Assembly (NCBI GenBank): GCA_911728435.2
Contig: OU452207.1
Coordinates: forward strand, 11,760,182 to 11,824,181
Reading direction: 5' to 3'
Origin: Apoderus coryli
Lineage: Eukaryota; Arthropoda; Insecta; Coleoptera; Attelabidae
Length of the DNA: 64,000 nucleotides
The notes under the pieces are model-generated. The model ran no database searches and was not told where the DNA came from. It worked only from the letters and a program-made list of their open reading frames with translations. Shown here in pieces: positions 21,760 to 33,351 of this stretch (its first letter is position 1; each line of letters starts with the position of its first letter). The position numbers and the translations under genes were made by a program.

Positions 21760-22762
21760 TCATCCTTTTATATTCTGTTTTATAGTGTTTAAAAGGGTCT
21801 TTAAGTATTGCTAATAGTTCAGTATTTTATCAAGTGAAACATTGTCTCCTAATCAGTTTAAAACAAATTTTTGATTGACTGTGGGTATACTAAATAGGTC
21901 AGAAAGATAATATATGATCAATTGAATATAACTTTTAGGCAAATGAGGAAGGGTAGAAAGTTTAGAAATAAATAAAAGTAATTATTTATCAAATATTTCC
22001 TCAAATTGTTTCACTGTGTGCCGAAATCTCAGTGGTCTATAGGGTAGGTCAAATAAATAGGCGAAGGTATATGGCACCGGAATTCGACGTTGTTTTTATT
22101 AAAATTCTATGCAGGTTAGTTGACAATCTAAATTACAAAAAAAAAGAGAACATATTATGTAGCAGACGCTTTTGTAAAAGTTATAAGTACTCTTTTTAAC
22201 AACAATACATTTTTGAAAAATACATGAATATACAAAAACAGTTCAAAAACACCTACACCTCACCTAAATGCCAGGTAATAACCATTAAAAAATGATTTAC
22301 GCACACTAGCACCAAAGGGCATAAAAAATTGCAACTTAAACATAACTATTTCGAGTAGAATTTTAATTTTTATGTAAAATGATATGCTCTGCATGTAACG
22401 TTTATTTTGCTAGTTTTTAGTTACTTTATTCGCATTTAAAAATGGTGCATAAATTTGATTCGTTTTCTACCTACTACTGAAAAGAAGTTGATTGTTTTCG
22501 TAAATTCAATGATGTTCGTTCCTTTCGCAATCATTGTAATTTAAAACATAGTTAATAATATACTTACCGGATTAAGTTCGCCTTTAATAGAATCTGCTGA
22601 TATCCTAAACACTAATAATGAGGAGAGTGTGAATTACAACGTGGATGTAATTGCTAGTTCAACTGATGATCAGAAAAAAGATGAATTTACAGTTGAAACA
22701 AATAGAAGATAATTTTCTTTATTGAAATAAAAATATAAATATATGGCACCGCGACTATTCGG
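21760..22762. other. no gene recognised
   Basis: AT-rich, with no long frame on either strand. The stretch around 22590-22700 shows a short acidic reading, too short to assign. Confidence 0.35.
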
Positions 22763-22940
22763 TAGATAGCAACATCTGTGCAGTTGTTTAAATATAATTC
22801 CACTTAAAAAAACTATATACATGCACCGATCTAGTTCCAGTCGTTATAACGACTGGAACTAGGTCGGGGCAGGCAAGTACATGTATATAGTATTTTTAAG
22901 TGGAATTATATTTAAACAAATGCACAGATGTTGCTATCTA
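22763..22940. repeat. 178-bp near-perfect palindrome (foldback)
   Basis: Left arm tagatagcaacatctgtgca…ttaaatataattccactt…ctatatacatg and right arm catgtatatag…aagtggaattatatttaa…tgcacagatgttgctatcta are reverse complements with a few indels. The centre is tagttccagtcgttataacgactggaacta, an uninterrupted palindrome with no loop. There is no coding content. Confidence 0.85.
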
Positions 22941-23040
22941 AATTCTACTCGAAACAGAATTTATATTACTTCCATACTAATTTGGGTAAGATCAAACGCA
23001 CTGAGCTGAACTGTTTGTCAAATTTTGTTTTAATTCCAAA

Positions 23041-23650
23041 CAAGCCTTGTTGAATAATCAGGCACACTTGCTCCGCAAAGATGGGTACAATGCATTCACC
23101 ACATGAATTATCTTAAATGTTGTTTCTATAGCTTTTAGAGGTTTTTCTTTTATTGCCTCAATAGAACTTTCAAGGTCATCAAGCACCTGGCAAATAATGG
23201 TAGGCTTTGGAAGACATAACTGGGATGAATTGATGTATTTAATTCATTAAAATTGAGGAGCAACACAGAGCATGTTCGTGTTTAATTGCTTTTTTACCAA
23301 TTGAGAACTAGATACCCTTAAAAACTTGTTTTTCCAGATACCAAAATTTCCAATCTAAATACAATGAGGCTTCTACATTTTTTTTATTATACCACCTCAA
23401 GATATTCCACAAATAGATTAAAATTAAAAATACCTACTTTAACATTCATAAAAAAGCCTTCTTCAATTTCTGCTTTAATATATTCATTTATGGGTATGTT
23501 CTGTAACAGGTCTCTCTTTTTTTTGTAACTCTGTTTCCATCTCTTTTCGATGACTTGAAATAGTTCATTATTATGTCTGAGCCATTCATATGCCTCATCG
23601 ACTATATTTTCATACTCCTTATCTAAAATTAGAGAGTAAACATATTGCAT
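23041..23650 (-). pseudogene. unrecognised protein relic in two pieces
   Basis: Minus strand 23650-23387 gives an alpha-helical, charged stretch (YEWLRHNNELFQVIEKRWKQ…INEYIKAEIEEGFF). Lower down, 23220-23041 gives PKPTIICQVLDDLESSIEAI and IETTFKIIHVVNALYPSL. Both resemble parts of insect repeat-encoded proteins but I cannot name the family. They sit downstream of the env relic of Gypsy element 2. Confidence 0.3.
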
Positions 23651-23753
23651 TACAAATTGAATTAATATTTTTATTATTTTGAGATATACGGTATATCATG
23701 ATTAGTGATGTGATAAAGTTAAACGTCGATCTCCGTACAAAAACTAAATATTA

Positions 23754-25411
23754 ATTAAACAAACGTAACTTGATAAGTTATGGAGATTTCAGCGTTGATT
23801 TCCCAGGTTTGACACTGCTCTGGGGTTTCGCCATTCATAAATTTAAGTGTACATTCGTCTGGTGACACAGGACTTTTTTGACAATAGTAAACGTCTTCCA
23901 ATCTTCTTCTTTTTGGAATTGTGCGTTGGTTGCCGTTTGTGCCAAATAAGGATATTTTGGGGTATACATTTTGTGGCTTTGGATAATAGGATATAGATGG
24001 AAGTATTTAAGAACTTCGGTTTGTAAAATAGGAACGTGAATAGCAAAAATTAGTTTTAAATTTGAAATGGTCACTTGTGTGCCTAAAAACTGATAATAGG
24101 TTATTATATTTGTAAAAGTTGGAATTTCATCTTTCCCGTAGAGTTTACCTAAATAATTTATCATTTCCTTAACTTCATAGCTCGATATGGATGATAATTA
24201 TAAGGGTAGAACGTAAGCCTTAAAAACCTACTTAATATAATAAGTACTCACGTTGCGGCTTTACTGTCTAGTATATGCTGGCCATCCTTTTCTCCACTTT
24301 CTCCACTCCAAAACCACAGTCCAAATCACATACACATATACATACAACACAGTTTGCGATTATAAATATGTAATTCAATAAGAATTAGCGAACAATTAAA
24401 AACTTTAAGGTAAACCAAAGCAGCGGGTGCCAACGGTTCAGCGGTTTTTCTAAGAATGTGTAAAAATATGAAAAATGTCTCTCGCGGTGCGCTTGCGCGA
24501 TAAGTAAGATTCTTAAGGCATATTTACACGGCACAACGACACATTAAGAAATTGAATTAATTAAAACTAAATGACAAGAGCATTCAGTAATTGGAATACT
24601 TAAGTAATTAGGAAATATAGAATGGTTATTATGATGAAATAAGCATTAAATTAAAACTAAGGAAATATAACAATAACAATACAAAAAAATAGCTGTGGAC
24701 GCGACAGTAATCATTAACATCTTTAATACTAGATTCAACTGTAGTTTGAAACCTTGTTAAATCTTGTTCAAGTTTTTCTTGATTGTTATACAATATTTGG
24801 ATTGTTTTATTATAATGATTAATTAGATCTTTTGACAAAGAAATTTGTAAGTTTACTTCATGTGCTAAGTCCTTTTGGTTTTGTTCTAAATTATATATAG
24901 CATTATTATATTTTTCTTCGTCTTCAGAATCTAAAGTACCGAATAGCCATTTGTGAACGTTACCTACAACATTTAATAAACCTCTTTTCCTGCGACGTTG
25001 TATATTAAATGAAGGAAATATATTTTCAAGTTTTTTCTTTGTAGTTTCAGTTAGGAATTCTGTACGTTTAAGCATGTTTTCAGCTAAGCCATGATATGAA
25101 ATTGGATTTGAAGCATTTACAACTATAATACTATTCTTAACTAAAATAGAGTTTTCCCTTAATTTATTTATTTGCTTAATGATATTACTAAAATCTAAAT
25201 AATAAAGAAAAGTATGTTTGGTATAAACTAAACGTGAACTTCCCAATTCAATTGGAAGTATTAAATTGTTAATTGGGGTAATGTTTATGTCATCCGTTAC
25301 TGGTGTGACTGATGTCAGCGCTTGAAGTACCAGGTAAAGGATTATGAGCTTTATTGTCTTCTGGGTCACCCTGTAAAGATTGTTTAGTATTATTACGGGG
25401 TTTCCTCGCAT
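23754..25411 (-). pseudogene. env: Gypsy element 2 envelope-like protein, interrupted
   Basis: Frame 25411-24629 (260 residues). A hydrophobic segment TIKLIILYLVLQALTSVTPV near residues 19-38 looks like a signal peptide. A basic furin-type site RRRKR precedes GLLNVVGNVHKWLFGTLD, the fusion-peptide-like start typical of errantivirus/baculovirus F-type envelopes. A long coiled-coil helix follows. The frame is lost after about 24720 in a sequence that does not look like env (24180-24620). Env-like reading resumes at 24164-23835 (LKLIFAIHVPILQTEVLKYF) and ends near 23754 with Cys residues but no membrane anchor. Such proteins are single-pass membrane glycoproteins that mediate membrane fusion. 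This copy is inactive. Confidence 0.7.
24170..24625. other. sequence of unknown origin inside the env relic
   Basis: About 450 bp without env-like reading between the two env pieces. It includes a short GC-richer palindromic patch, tctcgcggtgcgcttgcgcga, at about 24480. Probably an insertion; no flanking duplication was found. Confidence 0.35.
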
Positions 25412-26766
25412 TAATTTTGTGATATGTGCCAGAGTTAGTTTTTAACTTCATGTCAGACTGGCTTAAAGGTTTGGTCTTTTTAAATTTTGGTAATTTCTTG
25501 TCTCTTTCTTTTGTTTTTATATATATAGTGTCTTCGTTTGAATAGTCGGGGTTCATCGTGATTTTCGTTTAACTTTGTAATAATTTTAGTTTTTGTTTTT
25601 TCGTTTCGATCTTTAATAGTTTCATATAGTTTTTTCGTTAATTGTTTATGGTCTTGAACGTATGAAGATATAATTAAATGATCATTTAAGTCGAATGGAT
25701 TGGGATTACTTTATTATATCGAATGGTGTAAATTTTGTCACGCTCTGTATTGAATTGTTATAACTTGGTATAGCGTATTTCATTATTTGTTCTGTTGAAA
25801 ATTGTTTATTTTCTTCGCGTATGCAGCGAATATGCTCGATTAGACTAGAATGAATTCGTTCTACCGGGGAGTTGGAATTACTATTTTTGGCTGTTGTAAT
25901 TTACAAAAATTTTCTAGATCATAATTTTTAAATTCACTGCCATTGTCAGTGGTGATTTTATAAGGTAATGCATGATGTGAAATAAAATTTAATAAAGATT
26001 CAACAACAGATGTTCCAGTTGTCGATTTTATTTTATATGCTTGACCATATCTGGAAAAAGAATCTATAATTGTCAAATGATTCGTTTGCTATTTTGAAAA
26101 CATCCATGTGATCAAATGGTTTTGAAGAAGTAGGTGTTAAATTAAATTTAGTTACTGGTGGGTTTCGATCGTATTTATTTTTGAGGAAAGTTTCACAATT
26201 ATTTGATTATATTGATAAAAGTTTCGATATCTTTATTCATTTTCGGCCTGTAAGATCTAGAACTTTAAAGCTGCTTTTACTTCGTTGATTCCGCGATGTC
26301 CTGTTTTGTAAACATGATGATATTTAATTATGTTATTTTGTTCTTCTACTGTCACTACATCGTTTAACATCTTTGTACACTGTACAAGTTTAAAAGATTA
26401 ATTTTTAAAGTACTTTTGAAGGGTTAATGTAAAGAGTTCAGGAGGAAAATGCTTTTGAAAGTATAAAGCATAGTTTTGTTTAAGGTTGAGATATTCTTTT
26501 GCAAAATTTACAATGTTTTGTTCGATATTACTTTTTTGAAATGTTACGAAGTATCTAGTATTTTCAAAAATTTTCTCTTTTCGAACTTGTGTATTCAATG
26601 TGTCGCCACACGTCATTATTATTTGATTTTTATAAACATTTAATGATCTTTCAGATATTGGGATATTAAAATTAGGGTGTTCTAGTGCAGTGTGAACAGT
26701 TTCTAAATCAGATTCATTATTAGGTCGTAATTCGATATTAGGTGGTCTTATCTGTATATCAGACAA
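25290..26766 (-). pseudogene. Gypsy element 2 integrase region
   Basis: 26766-26398 is the spacer between RNase H and integrase (SDIQIRPPNIELRPNN, shared in wording with element 3, then helices). 26076-25861 has the integrase core (TIIDSFSRYGQAYKI, then TTDNGSEFKN carrying the second catalytic Asp). 25556-25290 is the basic C-terminal tail of Pol. The His/Cys zinc region (about 26340-26200) is frameshifted and the Glu-containing segment near 25840 is out of frame, so the enzyme is dead. Confidence 0.7.
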
Positions 26767-26939
26767 AATATTTATTTTATTCTTGTTACTATTTTTAGGG
26801 TTTAAATTATCTGGTCCTAAGATTTGTGGTAAATCTTCGTCGTTAATTTCTGGAAGGATATCTATATTAGAGAGTGCTTTACTTATTTCTTGTTCGAAAT
26901 CTCCTATGTTAACAACAACTGATTCATTTTCTAAAGCAT

Positions 26940-28455
26940 TTAATTAATCACTAGGGGGATTTCTAGAGAGAAAGTCTGCTACTTGGTTCTTTTTACCTTC
27001 TTTATAATGCAAAGTGTAATCAAACTCTTCAATCATTAGACGCCATCGAATTAATCTTGAATTTGGTTCCTTAAGAGAGAATAGCCATTGAAGAGGTTTG
27101 TGATCAGTATAAATTTGAAATTTTCGGCCAAATAAATAAAGGTCTAAAGTATTTACAGCTCCAAACGATAGCTAATAACTCTTTCTCTATCGTTGAGTAA
27201 TTTATTTCTGCGGGGTTGAGAGTTCTTGACGCATAACATATAGGGTGTCCATTTTGGGATAGAACTGATCCTATAGCATAGTTAGATGCATCTGTTGTAA
27301 GTTCAAACGGTTTTTCGAAATCGGGATAAGTTAAGATAGGTTCTGATGTTAAAATTTGTTTACATGTTAAAAAGCTATTAACGTATTCTGGAGTCATTAT
27401 CACTTTTTCATTCTTTTTTAAACATTGAGTTAATGGTTTGGTTATTTTGGCAAAGTTTTTAATGAATTTTCGATAATATCCTAATATTCCTAAAAATGAT
27501 TTTATCTCCTTTTGAGTTTTTGGTATTTTGTGTTTTTTGATAATTTCAATTTTCTTAGGGTTCGGTTTTATTCCTTCTGGGGTAATTACATGTCCTAAAA
27601 ATTCTACTTGTTTTTGGAAAAATCTGCTTTTATCTAATTGGATTTTTAAATTAACGTCTAGTAATTTTGAAAATACTAATTTGAAATTTTGTATGTGTTC
27701 TTGTAGTCCAGTACTGAAAATTATGATGTCATCCATGTACACCGTGCAAACTTTTGTTTTGTAGGTCTTTCAATACGTCATCCATTAAGCGTTGAAACGT
27801 GGAAGGGGCGTTTTTTAATCCAAACGGCATTCTGAGATATTCATAATGTCCATTTTCCACTGTGAAAGCGGTATTTTCAATTGAACAAGGGCTTATTTCC
27901 AGCTGATGAAATCCACTTGCGAGGTCAATTACAGAAAAGTAATTTGATCTTCCAAGTTTATCTAGTATTTCGTTTATATTAGGTATGTATAAAAGGGTAT
28001 CGATAAGATTTAGTATGAATTGGTATTTCATCTGTAGTTTTAATTTCATGTTTAACTTTTGAGGTAAATGTAAGTTTATCGCCTGGGTTGAAGAAAATAT
28101 CCTGATATTCCTTACAAAGTTTAATAATAGCTGCTCTTTCTTCTGAGTTCATATGATTAGTGCGAATTAGGTTTTCGATTTGTATATTATTATTTTTAGT
28201 TCCCAAAAAAGAGTTTCCTTGAATAGGTTCAAAAGTAAATATTTCATAATTGTTGTTTTCAAAAGGAATAACGGGTATTGGTTTTTCTAAAGTTATAGAC
28301 ATTGCATGATCATTACAATTTTTAATTTCTATGAAAGCATAACCGTCTTGTGCTGTTGTTAATGATTGAGGTATATATAACTCATCAATGTAAGTCTCAT
28401 TAATTAATATGTCGCCTTGATATATATTTACAGGTAATTTTTTTAACTCTTTCAT
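26940..28455 (-). pseudogene. Gypsy element 2 reverse transcriptase and RNase H
   Basis: 28455-27979 holds the N-terminal lead ([18 protein letters not shown] and [11 protein letters not shown]). 28049-27729 has the RT core with [16 protein letters not shown], so motif A keeps its Asp, and [15 protein letters not shown]. 27742-27104 has [14 protein letters not shown] (the YLDD-type box reads YMDD here) and RNase H ([38 protein letters not shown]). The VIDYRK part between the lead and motif A appears shortened at about 28000. At least three frame changes are present. Confidence 0.8.
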
Positions 28456-28860
28456 TAGCTTCTACGGTAAAAGAGAAAGTGACATCTGTGGGTTCTCTAT
28501 ATTTAAAAGGAATTTCATTAAAGTCGTTAACTAGTCTTTGATTTGTAAGATCGATGTTTAAATTTAAATTTTTCATATCTTCTAATCCTATTACTCCATC
28601 AAAGAAGTCATGAAAATCAGAAAGAATTTTTATCAGTTTTAAATTCAGAAAATGCAGGAACTGAAGCTTGATAAAGAATATCTTTGCTTCCTAAGGGTGT
28701 TTTGATTGTTGATTTGCAATGCAAATTTGCAATTGCAATTATTATTGATCTTGAACTGCCAGTGTCTATAAGTAATTTAATTTTAGGTTTTTTTATTTCT
28801 CTATAAGGTAATGAATTACTGGAAGATATATTAATTTCTGTTAAGTTGTATATTTTGGAG
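28456..28860 (-). pseudogene. Gypsy element 2 aspartic protease
   Basis: The minus frame near 28775 reads KIKLLIDTGSSRSII, containing the D-T-G catalytic triplet of retroviral-type proteases, followed by a frame with stops near 28630 and 28590. The protease would release Gag and Pol products inside the particle. This copy is broken. Confidence 0.65.
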
Positions 28861-30276
28861 TTTGAGTTAACTGAAAATTTTCATCTTCATTATTCTTCTC
28901 AATTTCTAATTCTGATTGCTCTGGTAAAGATGTATCAGAGATTTCGTAAGTTTGTTCGTAATTTACAGGGGTGGTTTTATAATAATTATACTGATTCATT
29001 TGATAATTGCTGGGTTCCTTAAAATAACTTTCAGTGTTTGTTTCGGGGTATTGATCAAATGGATATTGATCAGATTCATGATGGAAAAGTTCCTCAACTA
29101 AAATGTTGGAAGGTTGATTGGGTTGTCTTTGGAAATAATTTTGATTTCCTTTTTTGAAGTATTGATTAAACATTCTATTTTGGGTGTTTGTTGTCGGATT
29201 TCTTGAAGTTGTCGACATTGGTTCGGGCTTAGGTAATTGATTTGGTAAATAAATTTGGGTTTGAAAACGTTTTGTGGTTGACCAAATACTTCTCGATTAG
29301 TTGAATACCTTGTATTTGGGTTTGGTATAGGTCTAACGTTTATTGGTTGACTTGGAAATACTGGTTTTGTTGAAAAGTGTTGATTTGTGTTATTAGGGAT
29401 GTTAAAGTTGCGATTTGCAAATTATTGAAATTTTGAGGTCTCTGAAATCCTGAATTTTGGAAAGGTTGATAGTACGAGGGTTGAATGTTTTGATTTTGAA
29501 TAGATATCTTTGGACGAATTAATTGATTAGACTGATTTTGAGATTTGTGGTCGAAATTTAAATTACCATACAATCTTTCGAAATTTTCAAATTCTGTTAC
29601 GTACGCCATTGCGTCCTCTAAAGACTCGGGTTTCTTAATGTGCATGTTATTTCTGAGAACACCAGTGCAACCTGCTATAAATGTGTTTAATGCTGTTTTA
29701 TCACAATGTACAATTTGCCATACTTTTGCTTCGTGTGTTAAATCTGTGTCATTGCTAATTCTTTGAACTACCTGACTGCGTAATAACTGTAATCTACTAC
29801 CAAAATTTATTAAATGTTCATTTTTATAAGGGCGTGTTCTTGTTAATTCTTGGAATAAACAATCCAAATCTCTTCTGTCTGAGAAACATTGTTTAAGGGC
29901 ATTTTTAAGAAGATCCCAATTGTTTAATTCCATGCGGTTGCCGACCATTGCTTCCGCTTTTCCTACTAACTTGTCTTGAATACATTCTAGTATTAAACCG
30001 TTAATTTCTGGATTATTAAATACAGAATATGTTAAAACTAAGTTGTCACAACGAGAGATAAATTTATTCAGTCAATTAGTATCTCCATCGTAAGGGCGAA
30101 TATTATTTAGACTTGATCTACATAAATCCCAATTTATTTCTCTTTGCTGTTGAACTTGATTTGTATTAGGCTCTACTATTTTCCAAACTAAGTGTACTGT
30201 TTTCTGATATATTATTTGTTTCTTCAAATGATAAATTACTTAAGAGGTTTGCTACGTCTTCTAACAAATCTGTCAT
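28841..30276 (-). pseudogene. gag: Gypsy element 2 Gag
   Basis: 29948-29340 gives the capsid part (WDLLKNALKQCFSDRRDLDC, FGSRLQLLRSQVVQRIS, TFIAGCTGVLRNNMHIKKPE, SLEDAMAYVTEFENFERLYG). 29218-28841 gives the Asn/Gln/Tyr-rich tail with FxQYP-like repeats. The N-terminal part (from about 30276) is in another frame with stops near 30070. An in-frame stretch TDLLEDVANLLSNL lies at 30276-30235, directly beside the LINE insertion that separates it from the upstream leader at 31075-31285. Confidence 0.7.
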
Positions 30277-31075
30277 GTGATTTTTCTTTGACCTTTGTTC
30301 CACATATAACTTCAATGGTCTCAAGGTCTCTGAAGGTTCTTGGCTTCATTAAACGTTGCTCACGGGAGTTCACATATGTCGATTATCTGAGGCTTCTTTA
30401 CACAAGTTTGGTCATACCGTGCCTTGAGTATGCGTCGGCTGTCTGGTCTCCACATTATACTGTGCATCTAGTAAAAATTGAGCAGGTACAGCACAAATTT
30501 CTTAGATACCTAGCCTAGAAACTGCACATAGACTTTATTTTTGAGAATCATTTTGAATTATATGCCGACTTAGAGTCCTACCTTGGCATTGACACGCTGG
30601 CTGATCGACGACAGAGACATGATTTGATTTTATTGTATGACCTTATAAATGGAAGGTTGAATTGTCCCGATCTTTTGGGCAAGATTGGAATTCATGTTCC
30701 ATATCGTGCAACGCGTACGAGGAGTATGTTTCACCAGACACATTCCAGAACAAATTATGGTTGCAATTCATTTTAGGCGCGCTCAATGCGTCTCGCCAAT
30801 GACAGTGAAGAGACACTGGATTTTTTTGTCCCGAGAAATACCTTTTTGGGTTCAGTAGGGCACCTCTTTGATAATTGATACGTTGTGTTGTACCATATTG
30901 CTTTATAAATAGTGAAGTATTGATCGTGTTGATTATTATTATCCATTTTATTTGTGATTGATTTTTATTTGACATTTTTCGATTGTCTAATTCTTTTGAA
31001 GTGTTTTATTGTAGAACTATTTATATGTATTGTAATTTTGTATAAAATGGGCGTTTGCCCGTAAATAAATAAATT
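30277..31075 (+). mobile_element. 5'-truncated LINE (Jockey/CR1-group) inserted in gag
   Basis: The plus-strand reading LTFVPHITSMVSRSLKVLGF, CSREFTYVDYLRLLYTSLV and CLEYASAVWSPHY is the region just downstream of the RT core in Jockey-like LINEs. Further on come LGIDTLADRRQRHDLI and HDLINGR-like text. It ends in gggcgtttgcccgtaaataaataaatt, a terminal hairpin (gggc…gccc) plus an (aaat)n tail. Gag of element 2 continues on both sides (31075 upward, 30276 downward), so this copy landed in an existing element. A clear target duplication was not found. Confidence 0.75.
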
Positions 31076-31285
31076 ATCCAAAGAATTCCTAGATGATTCT
31101 AAAGTTTGAGTGAACTGATTAAATAATTGAACTATATTATCGCAAATTTCTTTTCTAACGGCCTCTGAATTAGGTGCATTCTTTTTTAATGCTCTTCTCG
31201 TCTGATTTAATAAATTTGACTTAATTTGTAGCAAGCTTAAATTCAAGTTTTCGTTACAAGTTTGCATCAAAAGCAACAACAACAT
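31075..31285 (-). pseudogene. Gypsy element 2 Gag leader (N-terminal piece)
   Basis: The minus frame from 31285 reads a Leu-rich start and then KSNLLNQTRRALKKNAP, SEAVRKEICDNIVQLFNQF and TLESSRNSLDNL before meeting the LINE tail. It is the helical N terminus of Gag cut off from the rest by the insertion at 30277-31075. Confidence 0.5.
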
Positions 31286-31289
31286 AACT

Positions 31290-32016
31290 TCGATGCTTCC
31301 AAAAGGTTACTAAAATTGTTTTTCGAATCCGTTATTAACCAAAGAATGTTAGTTTTATTAAACCGCACTATCGCGAACACTAGCAAATGAGGGTGCGAAA
31401 TTACGCAACTGCTTCTTCATATTTCGTATATGAATTGTGAAAATTTTAATAATTAAATTAATTAACATAACCGTCAACATATTATATATAATATTATTTT
31501 TAACGAACGTTCTCTTCGTTTACTATAAAGTTAGAATTAACTGAACCGTTTTCGGTTAGATCTTGGTTTTTCGATTGGGTTTTTCCCATGATATATAAAT
31601 ACACTTATTACATTAATTTTGAAAAGGGATATTATTTGATATGTTTACACAATTTTTTTTTTAACTGTTTTTTTTAGAAGGATCGCCATGTGGTATGTTT
31701 TATGGTTGCTGAAGTAAAACTCTGGTTGTTGCAGTTTAATCACATGTTACCCGCCGTATATAATATTAGTATGTACTATTTTATCCTGACTATTCAAATT
31801 ATATTGTTTCTATCCATTTTGGAAAGTTATGTATCACATCAGCAATTATTAGCTTCCTTACAGGGTGTACTAAGTTAGGTTCTACACTTGTAGGATATTT
31901 TACAATTATTATAATGTTTATCAAAGATTTAATTCTGTTAATTGTGGTCAACTCATAATAAATATTTAATGTAATCTAAAATAATGTGTCATTTGTTTCT
32001 TAACCATTGATACATA
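31290..32016. other. possible leader/LTR of element 2, otherwise unassigned
   Basis: Short palindromes (gaacgttctcttcgtt…, gaaccgttttcggttag) and AT-rich sequence. No primer-binding site or duplicated LTR could be matched elsewhere in the window. Confidence 0.3.
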
Positions 32017-32298
32017 ATGAGTTCGTCGTTGTATACGTTGACCGCCAACGAGTCTGCTTTGTCAACAAAAATTTATCCACCTATTATTCTGGCTGAGGAT
32101 AAAACTTATGTTTTAATTGATTTTGTTACATTTAATACGATTCCGAATGTGGACAAGACAAACAACAAATTTTACATCAGCAATGAGAGTATAGTAATAC
32201 CTGAGGGAGCATATCAAATTACTAAAATTCAAAATATATTTCTAATAAAGTGGATGAAATTTGTACAGACAGTGATGATGATGACAAAATTGAATTAA
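32017..32298 (+). CDS. small ORF resembling a virus-like-element structural protein N terminus
   Basis: An ATG at 32017 opens 93 residues: MSSSLYTLTANESALSTKIY, then a strand-rich segment with IGL-type wording (LIDFVTFNTIPNVDKTNNKF and IPEGAYQITKIQN). Short proteins with the pattern 'NSIPN…NNKFY…IPEG.Y' occur in insect genomes and are, to my knowledge, linked with the virus-like elements that encode the polymerase seen elsewhere here. A role as a minor capsid or fibre-type protein is inference only. The frame ends early after ITKIQN, where the sequence shifts (FLIKWMKF…), so a frameshift near 32235 is likely and the gene is probably truncated. Confidence 0.4.
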   Translation: MSSSLYTLTANESALSTKIYPPIILAEDKTYVLIDFVTFNTIPNVDKTNNKFYISNESIVIPEGAYQITKIQNIFLIKWMKFVQTVMMMTKLN

Positions 32299-32381
32299 AA
32301 ATGCAAACGAAATTCAACACATTACATTTATTTCAACAACCCTAATACGTTTGTTCAGGCTGCGGTCGTTACTAGCTGGCG

Positions 32382-32567
32382 TTGTCTGGTTCCTCGGCGG
32401 TTTATTCTTTTGATCTGTACAGACATTTGGCCGAAAAAAAAATTACGCCGGCTCATGCCGCCGTCATTCGGTTGACGCAAGCGCAACTTTTTAAGCAACC
32501 TACCAGGCAACTCAACCCGGCGGCACAGGACGCCGGGCTAGTACAATTTGGTGTAGTCCCGCCATAA
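32382..32567 (+). CDS. GC-rich ORF of unknown function
   Basis: An open stretch of about 61 codons without an ATG at its beginning, encoding YSFDLYRHLAEKKITPAHAA, then VIRLTQAQLFKQPTRQLNPA and ending LVQFGVVPP. It is much richer in G+C than its surroundings (for example gccggctcatgccgccgtc), and it reads like a real protein C terminus. It directly follows the ORF at 32017-32298 and precedes, on the other strand, a Gypsy gag. It may be another gene of the virus-like element. I recognise no domain. Confidence 0.35.
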   Translation: MSGSSAVYSFDLYRHLAEKKITPAHAAVIRLTQAQLFKQPTRQLNPAAQDAGLVQFGVVPP

Positions 32568-32579
32568 TATGACCCAACT

Positions 32580-32990
32580 TGGAACATTTGAAGCACTTCC
32601 ATTTCACGGCTGGACAGTTGTCTTTTGGATGGACACGCCCACATTTGAACATTGTTTACCTGGTGCCCCTTTACTGGGTACTGTGATGTTAGGTTTGTTT
32701 CCATACTTACTACACTTACTATTATTATAGAAGTTATTTTTTAGAAGTTTCTTCTGAATACCTTCCGACTTGATACCACATACGAATAGATCACGCAGGC
32801 CATCTTCTAAAAACTGACCAAAATTGCAGCTACTCGCCAACTTGCGTAGTTCAACAATATACTCAGCAATAGATTGTTCCGGTTTCTGGCTACATCGGTT
32901 AAATACAAATCGTTCATATATCTCTGACACTGGCGGAGAATAATGCTTTAACAACTTTTGCTTAATTTCTTCATAGGTAACCTCATTCAT
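32580..32990 (-). pseudogene. Gag C-terminal part of a third Gypsy lineage (K02A2.6-like), zinc knuckles present
   Basis: The minus frame 32990-32604 reads EVTYEEIKQKLLKHYSPP, FVFNRCSQKPEQSIAEYI, ELRKLASSCNFGQFLED and LRDLFVCGIKSEGIQKKLL, typical of the capsid C-terminal domain of this Gypsy branch. Two CCHC-type motifs follow at about 32650-32590, in a shifted frame (CGRVHPKDNC and CFKCSKLGHIMAG). The N-terminal part of the same protein lies beyond a LINE at 37290-37497. Confidence 0.75.
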
Positions 32991-33351
32991 AAATTTTCTA
33001 GTATATTAATAGGTATATATATTAATTGCTCTCTGAATAATAGGCTTTTAATGTCTGTTTTAGTGGTTTTTAATATATAAATTTTATATGGGCATGTTGG
33101 TAAAAATTTGATGTTTTTCGTGTAATTGTTTGAAAAAAGATTAGTGACTAATATTAATTAATTTGAAGTGTGAAATAAAATCTGATTAAATTTATCAACG
33201 GTTAAAGATAATAATTGTAGGTATTCAGTGCCTATTGAAATTCCCACATATCGCTTTTTAAAATACAGATTGATGAAATTCGAATTGATTTTATATTTTT
33301 TGCCTTCTTGGAATACTTTGTATACGGGGGCATTTCTGAATATTTGGAATA

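Larger units (their letters stand above)
23754..31290 (-). mobile_element. Gypsy (errantivirus-like) LTR retrotransposon 2 with env, broken
   Basis: Minus-strand order: gag N terminus (31285-31075), LINE insertion, gag (30276-28841), protease, RT-RNase H (28455-26940), integrase (26400-25290), env (25411-23754). Many frameshifts and stops are present. No LTR pair could be recognised, so the outer limits are the coding limits. It differs clearly from elements 1 and 3 in sequence but has the same plan. Confidence 0.75.

Noticed and set aside
22650..22690. ctgatgatcagaaa as a hammerhead core
   Set aside because: Only three bases separate the two boxes, so no stem II is possible.
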